Source: an uncultured Thalassolituus sp.
GTDB taxonomy: Bacteria; Pseudomonadota; Gammaproteobacteria; Pseudomonadales; Oceanobacteraceae
Assembly (NCBI RefSeq): GCF_950066645.1
Contig: NZ_CATMFB010000002.1
Span: forward strand, 1-64,000
DNA length: 64,000 nucleotides
Direction of reading: 5' to 3'
Shown here: piece after piece, positions 34,823 through 42,815 of the stretch
How the letters are laid out: each line of letters opens with the position of its first letter
Position numbering within the stretch: the first letter of the stretch is position 1
Notes under the pieces: generated by a model
The model's input: the letters and a program-made list of their open reading frames with translations, nothing else
Told to the model about the DNA's origin: nothing
Database searches by the model: none
Translations under genes and position numbers: made by a program

Positions 34823-37168
34823 ATGCTGGAACGATATCTCAGTTTTATTCAACGCCATCCAATCCTGATTCTGGTCCTGACGGCGGTGGCTCTGTTCACC
34901 AGTGCCGCAGGCACCCTGAACCTGACATTTACCAGTGACTTCCGTAAATACTTCAGTGATCAGAATCCTCAACTGAATGCCTTTGAGGCGATGGAAACCC
35001 GTTTTTCCCGCCAGGATAATCTGTATTTTCTGGTCACTGCTCCCGAAGACAGTCTGTTTACTCCGGTTGGCCTGACGCTGACCGAACGGCTGACACAGGA
35101 AGGATGGACGCTTCCTTATGTGCAGCGGGTTGATTCGCTGCAGAATTATCAGTACACCCAGGTCGACGGTGATGAACTGCTGATCGATGATTTTTTCCGT
35201 AGCGGGGAGTTACCCGACGATCTCTCAGAATTACAGAACACGGCGCTTGCAGACGCCGATATCCTGCTGAAACTCTTGTCACCCGATGCCCGGGTCACGG
35301 GCATAAACCTGATGCTGAACCTGCCCGGCGAAAACAGCTCAGAAGCCTCCAAAGAGGCCGTGGCGGCGGCCCGTGCCCTGCTCGACCGTATCAGGCCGGA
35401 TTACCCCGACTACCTGATCGAACTGGGTGGATCAGCCACCTCCAATGTCACCATGGGTGAAGCCATCCAGCAGGACATCGAGTCTCTGCTGATGCTCTCC
35501 TACCTGGTGATGCTGATCATTATGCTGGTGTTGTTGCGGACAATTTCCGGGGTCGTTCTGATCAGTGCGCTGATCGGCATGTCAGTGCTGATCACAATGG
35601 GGATATTCGGCTGGGCGGGGTACACCCTGACGCCACCGACCGGGTTTGTGCCAACGGCCATTATGACCATCGCCGTCGCCGATACGATTCATATCCTGGT
35701 CACCTATTACTTTCACCTGCGTCAGGGCGATTCGCGGGAAGCATCATTGCGCGCGAGCATGAAGCTCAATTTTTCGCCGGTTTTTATCACCAGCATTACC
35801 ACTATGGTCGGTGTTCTGGCGCTCAACACCAGTGACTCACCACCGTACCGCGATATGGGCAACATGATCGCCCTGGGGGTGATGGTGGCGTGGGCACTGA
35901 CAATCACCTTTCTGCCAGCGATTCTGCAGTTACTGCCCGCCCCGGCTCAACATCGGGATAAAGGCACACACCGCTGGCCTGACCGGCTTGCAGATACCGT
36001 CATCCGTCACCACAAGCCAATGTTCATTGCCATGCTGCTGGTCGTAGCCGGCTGCGCTTCCCTCGCTCCCCGTAATGACATTACCGAAAGCTGGCACGAA
36101 TTTTTTGATGAGAGTTTCGAAGTTCGCCGCACCGTTGATCACATTGAAGAATCCCTCCAGGGTCTGCACGTACTCTACTTTGTCGCGGACAGTGGCAAAG
36201 CAGATGGCATTAACGAGCCCGCGTATCTGCAGCAGCTGGACGATTTCGCTGAATGGCTGCGGAGTCAGCCCGAAGTCGTTCATGTGAGTGCCCTGTCCGA
36301 CACGCTGAAACGTCTCAATCAGGATCTGCATGGCGATGACCCTCAGTGGTACCGCATTCCTGCCACCGCAGATGCCGCCGCCCAGTACCTGCTCCTGTAC
36401 GAACTGTCTCTGCCACTCGGCCTGGGGCTGGACACCACCATGACCAGCGACCGCAGTGCCACGCGTCTGTCGGCCAGCCTGCATCGTACGGATTCAGCCA
36501 CAATTCTGGCACTCGAACGCAAGGCGACCGACTGGGCAGCCACCCATGCACCGCTGCTGATGATTAACGAGACGACAGGCCTTGATGTGGTGTTTGCGAA
36601 CCTGACGCACAGAAACGTCGTCGCAATGATGGAAGGCACAGGGACGGCACTGATTATTATCTCTCTGCTGATGATCGCCGCGCTGCGCTCCTGGCGGATG
36701 GGCCTGATCAGTATGGTCCCCAACGTTCTTCCGGCACTGATGGCCTACGGACTCTGGGGCGTCCTGTACGGGCATATTGATACCGCAACGTCGGTGGTCG
36801 CCTGCCTGTCTCTGGGAATTGTGGTAGACGATACCGTGCACTTTCTCAGCAAATACAACTATGCCCGCCTGACTCTGCGGAAATCTGTCGAAGATGCCAT
36901 CCGTTACGCATTTCACACTGTGGGCGTGGCCCTGATGATTACCTCCGCCATTCTGGTCGGAGGTTTCACCGTGATGGAATTCTCGCATTTCAACCCGAGT
37001 CGCGCGATGGGACTGCTGCTGGCACTGACGATTGCCGTGGCTCTGGTGATCGACTTCCTGCTGCTTCCGCCGCTACTGATGCTGACTGACCGCCGCAACT
37101 TGTCCACTGAGCAGACCGCTGTCACCGATACCGTCGAAGATAAACTGAACCGCCAGCGCACAGAGTAA
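34823..37168 (+). CDS. RND/MMPL-family transporter permease
   Basis: 781 aa. It has the two-repeat RND architecture: the first span near residues 13-30, a periplasmic loop, five spans around 215-370, then the second repeat. The charged fourth-helix motifs are AIMTIAVADTIHILVTYYFH and LSLGIVVDDTVHFLSKYNYA. It is a different branch from the 825-aa RND at 2.6 kb and has no accessory gene beside it. Members move lipids or hydrophobic compounds. Its last 96 bp overlap marC on the opposite strand. Confidence 0.88.
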   Translation: MLERYLSFIQRHPILILVLTAVALFTSAAGTLNLTFTSDFRKYFSDQNPQLNAFEAMETRFSRQDNLYFLVTAPEDSLFTPVGLTLTERLTQEGWTLPYVQRVDSLQNYQYTQVDGDELLIDDFFRSGELPDDLSELQNTALADADILLKLLSPDARVTGINLMLNLPGENSSEASKEAVAAARALLDRIRPDYPDYLIELGGSATSNVTMGEAIQQDIESLLMLSYLVMLIIMLVLLRTISGVVLISALIGMSVLITMGIFGWAGYTLTPPTGFVPTAIMTIAVADTIHILVTYYFHLRQGDSREASLRASMKLNFSPVFITSITTMVGVLALNTSDSPPYRDMGNMIALGVMVAWALTITFLPAILQLLPAPAQHRDKGTHRWPDRLADTVIRHHKPMFIAMLLVVAGCASLAPRNDITESWHEFFDESFEVRRTVDHIEESLQGLHVLYFVADSGKADGINEPAYLQQLDDFAEWLRSQPEVVHVSALSDTLKRLNQDLHGDDPQWYRIPATADAAAQYLLLYELSLPLGLGLDTTMTSDRSATRLSASLHRTDSATILALERKATDWAATHAPLLMINETTGLDVVFANLTHRNVVAMMEGTGTALIIISLLMIAALRSWRMGLISMVPNVLPALMAYGLWGVLYGHIDTATSVVACLSLGIVVDDTVHFLSKYNYARLTLRKSVEDAIRYAFHTVGVALMITSAILVGGFTVMEFSHFNPSRAMGLLLALTIAVALVIDFLLLPPLLMLTDRRNLSTEQTAVTDTVEDKLNRQRTE

Positions 37169-37729
37169 TACACCCATCACCCGCATAATCACCTGCATGC
37201 CGGTAACACCGAGCAGGCGGGTGATCGGGGTTGCCGCCAACAGGCAGACGAGCGTGAGCAGCATAATCAGCAACACGCACGCCACAACGGTCAGCTGACC
37301 TCCAAGGCCTGACGCATGGGCCATCATCAGCATCACCGCCCCCATGCTCCCCGGTCCGGCAATCAAAGGCAGCGCCATGGGAAAAACAGACACGTCATGG
37401 CGCTCCAGCGCTTCTTCATCTTCCTGCTCTGTGGTGCTGCTGGCTCCGGAAGAACGGGCAAATACCATCTCAATACCAATCAGGAGAAGAATAATCCCCC
37501 CTGCGGTGCGCAGTGATGCCAGAGAAATTCCCAGCGTGTTAAGGAGGGCTTCTCCCAGAAATGCGAACAGGAGTAAGACTATGGTCGCAATCACGACTGC
37601 ACGTACGGCTGTCCGCTTTCTTTCCTTTGCCGACATGCCATTCGTGAGCGCCGCAAAGATCGCAGAGATATCGATCGGACTGACCGTCGCAAAGAGCGTA
37701 GCCAGCGTCACTGCTGCGATTTCACCCAT
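37073..37729 (-). CDS. marC: MarC-family membrane protein
   Basis: 218 aa with six predicted spans. MarC/UPF0056 landmarks are VSPIDISAIFAALTNG near the start, RTAGGIILLLIGIEM in the middle and FPMALPLIAGPGSM in the fourth span. Function unknown; the old link to multiple antibiotic resistance is not supported in other species. Its C-terminal 32 codons run antisense over the end of the MMPL gene, so neither stop codon is spaced from the other. Confidence 0.93.
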   Translation of the reverse strand: MGEIAAVTLATLFATVSPIDISAIFAALTNGMSAKERKRTAVRAVVIATIVLLLFAFLGEALLNTLGISLASLRTAGGIILLLIGIEMVFARSSGASSTTEQEDEEALERHDVSVFPMALPLIAGPGSMGAVMLMMAHASGLGGQLTVVACVLLIMLLTLVCLLAATPITRLLGVTGMQVIMRVMGVLLCALAVQFIFDGIGDSGLLSGQVAAVSQHQ

Positions 37730-37903
37730 TTTTCACTCCTTCAGAAATTACGATTCTGACGAAGCCTAACACCCAAAGCCGGTCATCTCCACGACTGCGT
37801 CCCAGCCCGTACTGCACCGTCGGTAATACCAAGGTCTAGCTGTTATCAGCAGCTTCAGTACTGCTAGTTTGGAATGGTACTTATAAAAAATGAGGAGAGG
37901 ACT

Positions 37904-38173
37904 ATGGCTTTCCGGTCTGATGAAGATAAAAAAGCCTACTGGCGCAAAAACCTGAACCTGATGTTTGTACTGCTTGTGATCTGGGCAGTCGTTTCATACG
38001 GATTCGGGATTCTGTTACGTCCCGTACTGGATGCAATTCCGGTGGGTGGCGTTGGCCTGGGCTTCTGGTTTGCACAACAGGGATCCATCTATGCGTTCCT
38101 GATCATTGTGTTTGTCTACGCAAAAAAAATGCGTGAACTCGACCGTGAGTTCGGCGTTGACGACGACGAATAA
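37904..38173 (+). CDS. DUF4212 small subunit of an SSF symporter
   Basis: 89 aa from the ATG at 37904, where GAGGAGAGG lies just upstream; the frame is open from 37874. Two membrane spans (residues about 16-38 and 50-72) flank GVGLGFWFAQQG, a DUF4212 signature. The acidic end is DREFGVDDDE. DUF4212 proteins are encoded before the VC_2705-type sodium/solute symporter, as here (14-bp gap), and are thought to be its subunit. It is unlike the DUF485 subunit of the second symporter. Confidence 0.9.
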   Translation: MAFRSDEDKKAYWRKNLNLMFVLLVIWAVVSYGFGILLRPVLDAIPVGGVGLGFWFAQQGSIYAFLIIVFVYAKKMRELDREFGVDDDE

Positions 38174-38187
38174 GAGAGGAGCGCATT

Positions 38188-39966
38188 ATGGATCTGCAGA
38201 CATTAACCTATATCGTAGTCGGCCTGACTTTCAGCCTCTACATCGGTATCGCCATCTGGGCCCGTGCAGGCACAACCGGTGAATACTACGCTGCCGGACG
38301 CGGGGTTCACCCTGTCGCGAACGGTATGGCCACCGCTGCTGACTGGATGTCCGCTGCATCATTTATCTCAATGGCTGGCCTGATTGCCTTCCAGGGATAC
38401 GATGCATCCATCTTCCTGATGGGCTGGACTGGTGGTTATGTATTGCTGGCACTCTGCCTTGCGCCGTATCTGCGCAAGTTCGGTAAATTTACCGTGCCAG
38501 ATTTTATCGGCGACCGTTTCTATTCGAGCACAGCCCGTATCGTGGCCGTGATCTGTCTGATTGTTGCCTCTCTGACCTACGTAATCGGCCAGATGAAGGG
38601 GATCGGGGTCGCTTTCTCCCGCTTTCTTGACGTTGAATACGCAACCGGCCTGTACGCAGGCATGGCAATCGTATTCTTCTACGCCGTACTGGGTGGTATG
38701 AAAGGCGTTACCTACACTCAGATTGCGCAATACTGCGTACTGATTTTCGCCTACACAGTGCCTGCCGTATTTATTTCACTGAACCTGACGGGCAATCCGC
38801 TGCCGCAGCTGGGTCTTCTGAGTGATACCGCAGACGGCACTCCCCTGCTGCTGAAACTGGATCAGACCCTGGTCGATCTTGGTTTTGCCGAGTACACAGC
38901 GCAGAAAGGCGGCACTTTTAATATGATGATGTATACCCTGTCATTGATGCTGGGTACTGCGGGTCTGCCGCACGTTATCATCCGTTTCTTCACTGTACCT
39001 AAAGTAAGTGATGCCCGTACGTCTGCGGGTTGGGCACTGCTGTTCATCGCGATTCTGTATACCACTGCGCCTGCAGTAGGTTCTATGGCTCGTCTGAACC
39101 TGACCAACACTATTCAGCACGGCGAAGTGGGCTCCCCTGAGGGTAACCTGGTGTACGCAGAGCGTCCCGACTGGTTCAAAAACTGGGAAAACACTGGCCT
39201 GCTGCAGTTTGAAGACAAAAACGGGGATGGTCGTATCCAGTACTACAACGACAAGAACCCTGAGTTTGCTGCGAAAGCTGAAAGCGAATATGGCTGGAAA
39301 GGCAATGAAATGGTGAAAGTCGACCGCGACATCATGGTTCTGGCGAACCCTGAAATTGCCAAACTGCCAAACTGGGTGATTGCCCTCGTTGCTGCCGGTG
39401 GTCTGGCTGCTGCACTGTCTACCGCTGCAGGCCTGTTGCTGGCGATCTCAACTGCGATTTCCCACGACCTGCTGAAGCGCACCTTTATGCCGGACATCAG
39501 TGAGAAAAACGAACTGATGGCAGCACGTGTTGCTATGGCTGGCGCGATTCTGGTGGCGGGTTATCTGGGCCTGAATCCGCCAGGGTTTGCTGCTCAGGTG
39601 GTCGCACTGGCATTTGGTCTTGCCGCATCGTCCATCTTCCCGGTACTGATGATGGGTATTTTCTCCACGCGGATAAACAAAGCCGGTGCCATTGCGGGCA
39701 TGCTGGTGGGTCTCCTGAGTACGCTGCTGTATATCTTCAGCTACAAAGGCTTCCTGTTTATTCCTGGCACTGAACTGCTGGCAAACACCCCGGATAACTG
39801 GTTCCTGGGCATCGCTCCGGAAGCCTTTGGTGCACTCGGCGCACTGCTTAACTTCGTGGTGGCCTTCGCGGTGTCCAGCGTGACAGCCCCTGTGCCGGAT
39901 GATATCCGCCAGATGGTGGAAGACATCCGCGTACCCAAAGGTGCCGGTGGAGCACAGGATCACTGA
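38188..39966 (+). CDS. Sodium:solute symporter (VC_2705 subfamily of SSF)
   Basis: 592 aa. The LeuT-type 11-14-span SSF fold is indicated by AAGRGVHPVANGMATAADWMSAASF and the unwound-helix region, plus GLPHVIIRFFTVPK. A hydrophilic insertion (about residues 300-380, including FEDKNGDGRIQYYNDKNPEF, an EF-hand-like DKNGDGRI loop) is typical of this subfamily. It likely carries acetate or another small carboxylate with sodium (family inference). It forms an operon with DUF4212 and has a strong terminator behind it. Confidence 0.92.
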   Translation: MDLQTLTYIVVGLTFSLYIGIAIWARAGTTGEYYAAGRGVHPVANGMATAADWMSAASFISMAGLIAFQGYDASIFLMGWTGGYVLLALCLAPYLRKFGKFTVPDFIGDRFYSSTARIVAVICLIVASLTYVIGQMKGIGVAFSRFLDVEYATGLYAGMAIVFFYAVLGGMKGVTYTQIAQYCVLIFAYTVPAVFISLNLTGNPLPQLGLLSDTADGTPLLLKLDQTLVDLGFAEYTAQKGGTFNMMMYTLSLMLGTAGLPHVIIRFFTVPKVSDARTSAGWALLFIAILYTTAPAVGSMARLNLTNTIQHGEVGSPEGNLVYAERPDWFKNWENTGLLQFEDKNGDGRIQYYNDKNPEFAAKAESEYGWKGNEMVKVDRDIMVLANPEIAKLPNWVIALVAAGGLAAALSTAAGLLLAISTAISHDLLKRTFMPDISEKNELMAARVAMAGAILVAGYLGLNPPGFAAQVVALAFGLAASSIFPVLMMGIFSTRINKAGAIAGMLVGLLSTLLYIFSYKGFLFIPGTELLANTPDNWFLGIAPEAFGALGALLNFVVAFAVSSVTAPVPDDIRQMVEDIRVPKGAGGAQDH

Positions 39967-39986
39967 TCCTTCACCGCCTTAACTTC

Positions 39987-40013
39987 AGCCCCGGTCTTTA
40001 CCGGGGCTTTTTT
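39987..40013 (+). terminator. Rho-independent terminator of the DUF4212-SSF operon
   Basis: A perfect 9-bp stem AGCCCCGGT/ACCGGGGCT with a 4-nt loop is followed by a T-run to 40013. Confidence 0.88.
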
Positions 40014-40028
40014 ATGTGCGGATAAATC

Positions 40029-40892
40029 TCAGAGAGACTGAATAAAGTCGTTAATCGGTGCGAGACTGCTGCCTTTAAAAAACAGCACAGGAGACAGGGT
40101 TCCGATCAATGTGGAGTGGTTAGTCCCCTGAATTTCTTCCAGCCGGACGGTCGCTTTCTGCTGCGACAGCCTGTCAGCTAACGCCCTCGAATTTCTGTCA
40201 GGGTTAACCAGATCATCATCCTCCGGGACCAGCAACAACGAAGGAACTACAGCCTGATCTGCAAAATCAATCGGGTTCGAATCCGCTGGGTAATCCGGAT
40301 GGAAAAATACCGGCTTCACGTCTTCGACAGAGATGGGGTACAGGTCATATGGGCCCGCCAGCCCGACCCAACCGTTAATCGTCGACTCCCGCTCCAGTGA
40401 TTCGTTTTTTAACCATCGCGGGTCCAATGCCATCATCGCCGCATTATAAGCGCCAGCACTGTGCCCCATCAGCGTGATCCGGGCGGATGGATTAAATGCA
40501 CTCAGCATGTCGCTGTGAATCAGTTCACTGACCTTTTTAACGGCTTTTGCGCTGTCATATAAAAAGTCCGGATAACGTACATCCGGGTACAGACGGTAAT
40601 CCGCCACCGCGACGATATAGCCTTCGTCTGCCAGACGACGTCCGACAAAACGGTATTCTGCACGACTGCCTGAATTCCAGCTGCCGCCATAAAAGAAAAG
40701 TATGACCTGGGTGTGTCCCGCGCCAGAAGTGCGCGGCAGATACAGATCGAGGGTCTGGCGATCAAGTTCACCGTAAGCGATGTCACGTCGCTCATCGACC
40801 TGGTACACATTAGAAACAGCGTTGACCAACCCGAGAGGGCTACAGGCACTGATCAGAGAGGCTACCGGTAACCAGACAAGTTTTCGGAACAT
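40029..40892 (-). CDS. Lipoprotein alpha/beta-hydrolase (BD-FAE/esterase-lipase type)
   Basis: 287 aa from the ATG at 40892; the frame is open to 40940, but this start gives a lipoprotein signal (MFRKLVWLPVASLISAC, lipobox ISAC). The oxyanion-hole strand is FFYGGSWNSGSRAEY, the nucleophile GHSAGAYNA, the acid EDDDLVNP and the histidine GTNHST. This is a family of secreted or surface esterases acting on acyl esters; substrate unknown. It directly follows the tpx gene (48 bp). Confidence 0.85.
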   Translation of the reverse strand: MFRKLVWLPVASLISACSPLGLVNAVSNVYQVDERRDIAYGELDRQTLDLYLPRTSGAGHTQVILFFYGGSWNSGSRAEYRFVGRRLADEGYIVAVADYRLYPDVRYPDFLYDSAKAVKKVSELIHSDMLSAFNPSARITLMGHSAGAYNAAMMALDPRWLKNESLERESTINGWVGLAGPYDLYPISVEDVKPVFFHPDYPADSNPIDFADQAVVPSLLLVPEDDDLVNPDRNSRALADRLSQQKATVRLEEIQGTNHSTLIGTLSPVLFFKGSSLAPINDFIQSL

Positions 40893-40940
40893 AGGGAGAC
40901 CTGTAGGCCGGGAGCCCGGACGGGCACCCGGAGTGATCAA

Positions 40941-41435
40941 TCAGAGTGCGTTGAGCGCAGCCTCATAATCTGGTTCGTCGGCAGTTTCCGCCACCTGTTC
41001 GGTGTGCAGGACTTTGCCATCAGTATCGAGAACCACGACCGAGCGGGACAACAGACCTTTCAGAGGACCATCAGCAAAGGTCACACCGAAATCTTCACCG
41101 AAGCCGGAACGGAACACAGAGCCCACTTTCACGTTATCGAGACCTTCTGCACCGCAGAAACGTGCCATCGCAAACGGCAGATCCGCCGATACACAGATAA
41201 CGACGACGTTATCCAGTGATGCGGCTTTTTCGTTGAATTTACGGACTGAGGTGGCGCAGGTCGGAGTGTCCACCGAAGGGAAAATATTCAGTACTACGCG
41301 CTTACCTGCTACGTCAGCGCTGGTCAGATCACCCAGATCTGCACCTGTCAGGGTAAACGCTGGTGCCGCAGAACCCACCGCCGGCAGATCGCCACATGTG
41401 GTAAATGGATTGCCTTTTAACGTTACAGTAGCCAT
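40941..41435 (-). CDS. tpx: Thiol peroxidase (Tpx, peroxiredoxin)
   Basis: 164 aa, standard length. The peroxidatic cysteine is in SVDTPTCATSVRKF and the resolving cysteine in ARFCGAEGL. PSVDTP and the active-site Arg (SVFRSGFGEDFG region) are present. It reduces hydrogen and alkyl peroxides with thioredoxin, and in E. coli it is periplasm-associated without a cleaved signal. No signal peptide is seen here. Confidence 0.95.
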   Translation of the reverse strand: MATVTLKGNPFTTCGDLPAVGSAAPAFTLTGADLGDLTSADVAGKRVVLNIFPSVDTPTCATSVRKFNEKAASLDNVVVICVSADLPFAMARFCGAEGLDNVKVGSVFRSGFGEDFGVTFADGPLKGLLSRSVVVLDTDGKVLHTEQVAETADEPDYEAALNAL

Positions 41436-41520
41436 AAAATCACCTCAGATAAAAACGTCTGGCTACTATGCCTTCTGATCTCCGCGATAGCAATCAACCG
41501 CGGAGATCAGAGTGGGCAAA

Positions 41521-41940
41521 TCAGCGGTGAATAATCTCTGGCCGCATGGGGGCGAGGCGTTTTATCAGACGATTCTGAACGGGGTACGCCACCCCCGCCT
41601 GGTTCATAGCATTCTGCAGTAATTCAACCACCCGGTTAAACTCTCCCGTAGTAATCTGCATGCCCGCATGCACGTCTTCCATGCTGTCGCCGGTGTATTC
41701 ACAGGGTCCATCACTGACCATACATAGCTGCTCTTCAAGCTTCTCGCGCAGACGCTTAATGTCGGTCTGCGCAAAAAATTTCACTATATTCTGGTCGTAA
41801 GAAATTTCGTTGATAAATCCGTCAACGACGACGGCGATGCCCTCTTTACCGCCTAAATCGTCGTACAGGGTTGTCGCCATAGCGGGGCCAGCCCCCAGCA
41901 GGCAGGCACTGACCAGTAAAGTACGGGTAACCTTCTTCAT
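41521..41940 (-). CDS. Secreted group I truncated haemoglobin
   Basis: 139 aa. A signal peptide (MKKVTRTLLVSACLLGAGPAMA) is followed by the 2-on-2 globin: TLYDDLGGKEGIAVVVDGFINEI, FFAQTDIKRLREKLEEQL (helix E), and the proximal histidine in DVHAGMQITTGEFNRVVELL. Two Cys (QLCMVSDGPCEY) may be disulfide-bonded in the periplasm. It binds O2 or NO. It is the last gene of the run with DUF3034, GGDEF/EAL and the cupredoxin-like protein, suggesting gas or redox input to c-di-GMP output (inference). Confidence 0.9.
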   Translation of the reverse strand: MKKVTRTLLVSACLLGAGPAMATTLYDDLGGKEGIAVVVDGFINEISYDQNIVKFFAQTDIKRLREKLEEQLCMVSDGPCEYTGDSMEDVHAGMQITTGEFNRVVELLQNAMNQAGVAYPVQNRLIKRLAPMRPEIIHR

Positions 41941-41952
41941 TCTGCTCTCTCC

Positions 41953-42813
41953 TTATCTGAAATAAGCGGTGAGTGAAGCATAGAGACCATTCTGATCTTC
42001 CGAGCCGGCGACACTTCCGAGGTCAGCGTAGGCAAAGGTCAGGTTGACCTGTTTATTCGGAAACCAGGCGATAAATACATCGGCATAGCCATCTTCTGAA
42101 AATGCCGACAGGTTATCGGGCTTACTGCGGTATTCCGCCCCCACAGCCACCCCTTCCCGGAGCAGAACCAGCGCCGATACTTCCGGCATCAGTTCGTAAC
42201 TGTTGTTGTCGTCTCCGCCATAACCAAGAAGCCCCATCTGATTAGCCTTGGTGGCCCGCAGAGTGGCGTTCCAGAGCAGGTGATAGCCACCCAATGCCGC
42301 CAGGTGCACTTTGGTCGCAGAAACGTAGATATCGACACCAGAGGAATCATTCTCAGCTCCCACCAGCGAGGCGATGTCACCGTCAAGCAGGCGCTTATAC
42401 TGGATTCCCGCCGCAACCTGAGGCGCTGCATCGTAAATAAGATCACCCAGCACGCGGACTTTGGCGCCATAGATTTCCTGGCGGATATCTCCGGCCAGAC
42501 CCTTTATTTCGAACCTCTGCTGGGCAGCAGAGATTTCAAAACGGTTGTCCCGGCTATAGCTGGCACCGTCGACAGTCAGGCGGTAGTCCTGCACGTCGGT
42601 GACTGTATGAAACACCCCGGCAGACCATTCGCCTTCATCGGCATAACCACTCATTACCGCCCAGGGAACCAGTCCGCCACCCGCGGAGCCTTCCACCTGA
42701 GTAACGCCCGATGTCGCCAGCAGGCGGCTGTCCGCGAGCGCAGGCAAAGACACGAGCCCTGCGACGACAGCTGGTAATACTGTCTTTTTCTTCCAGTTCA
42801 GATACGTTGCCAT
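41953..42813 (-). CDS. DUF3034 outer-membrane-type protein
   Basis: 286 aa with a signal peptide (MATYLNWKKKTVLPAVVAGLVSLPALA). The body is beta-rich with GVTQVEGSAGGGLVPWAVMSGYA (the DUF3034 opening), YLTVDGASYSRDN-like strands, and ends in YADLGSVAGSEDQNGLYASL then TAYFR, consistent with an outer-membrane barrel. DUF3034 is common in marine gammaproteobacteria beside GGDEF/EAL and cupredoxin genes. Function unknown. It starts 2 bp after the GGDEF/EAL stop. Confidence 0.82.
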   Translation of the reverse strand: MATYLNWKKKTVLPAVVAGLVSLPALADSRLLATSGVTQVEGSAGGGLVPWAVMSGYADEGEWSAGVFHTVTDVQDYRLTVDGASYSRDNRFEISAAQQRFEIKGLAGDIRQEIYGAKVRVLGDLIYDAAPQVAAGIQYKRLLDGDIASLVGAENDSSGVDIYVSATKVHLAALGGYHLLWNATLRATKANQMGLLGYGGDDNNSYELMPEVSALVLLREGVAVGAEYRSKPDNLSAFSEDGYADVFIAWFPNKQVNLTFAYADLGSVAGSEDQNGLYASLTAYFR

Positions 42814-42815
42814 AG

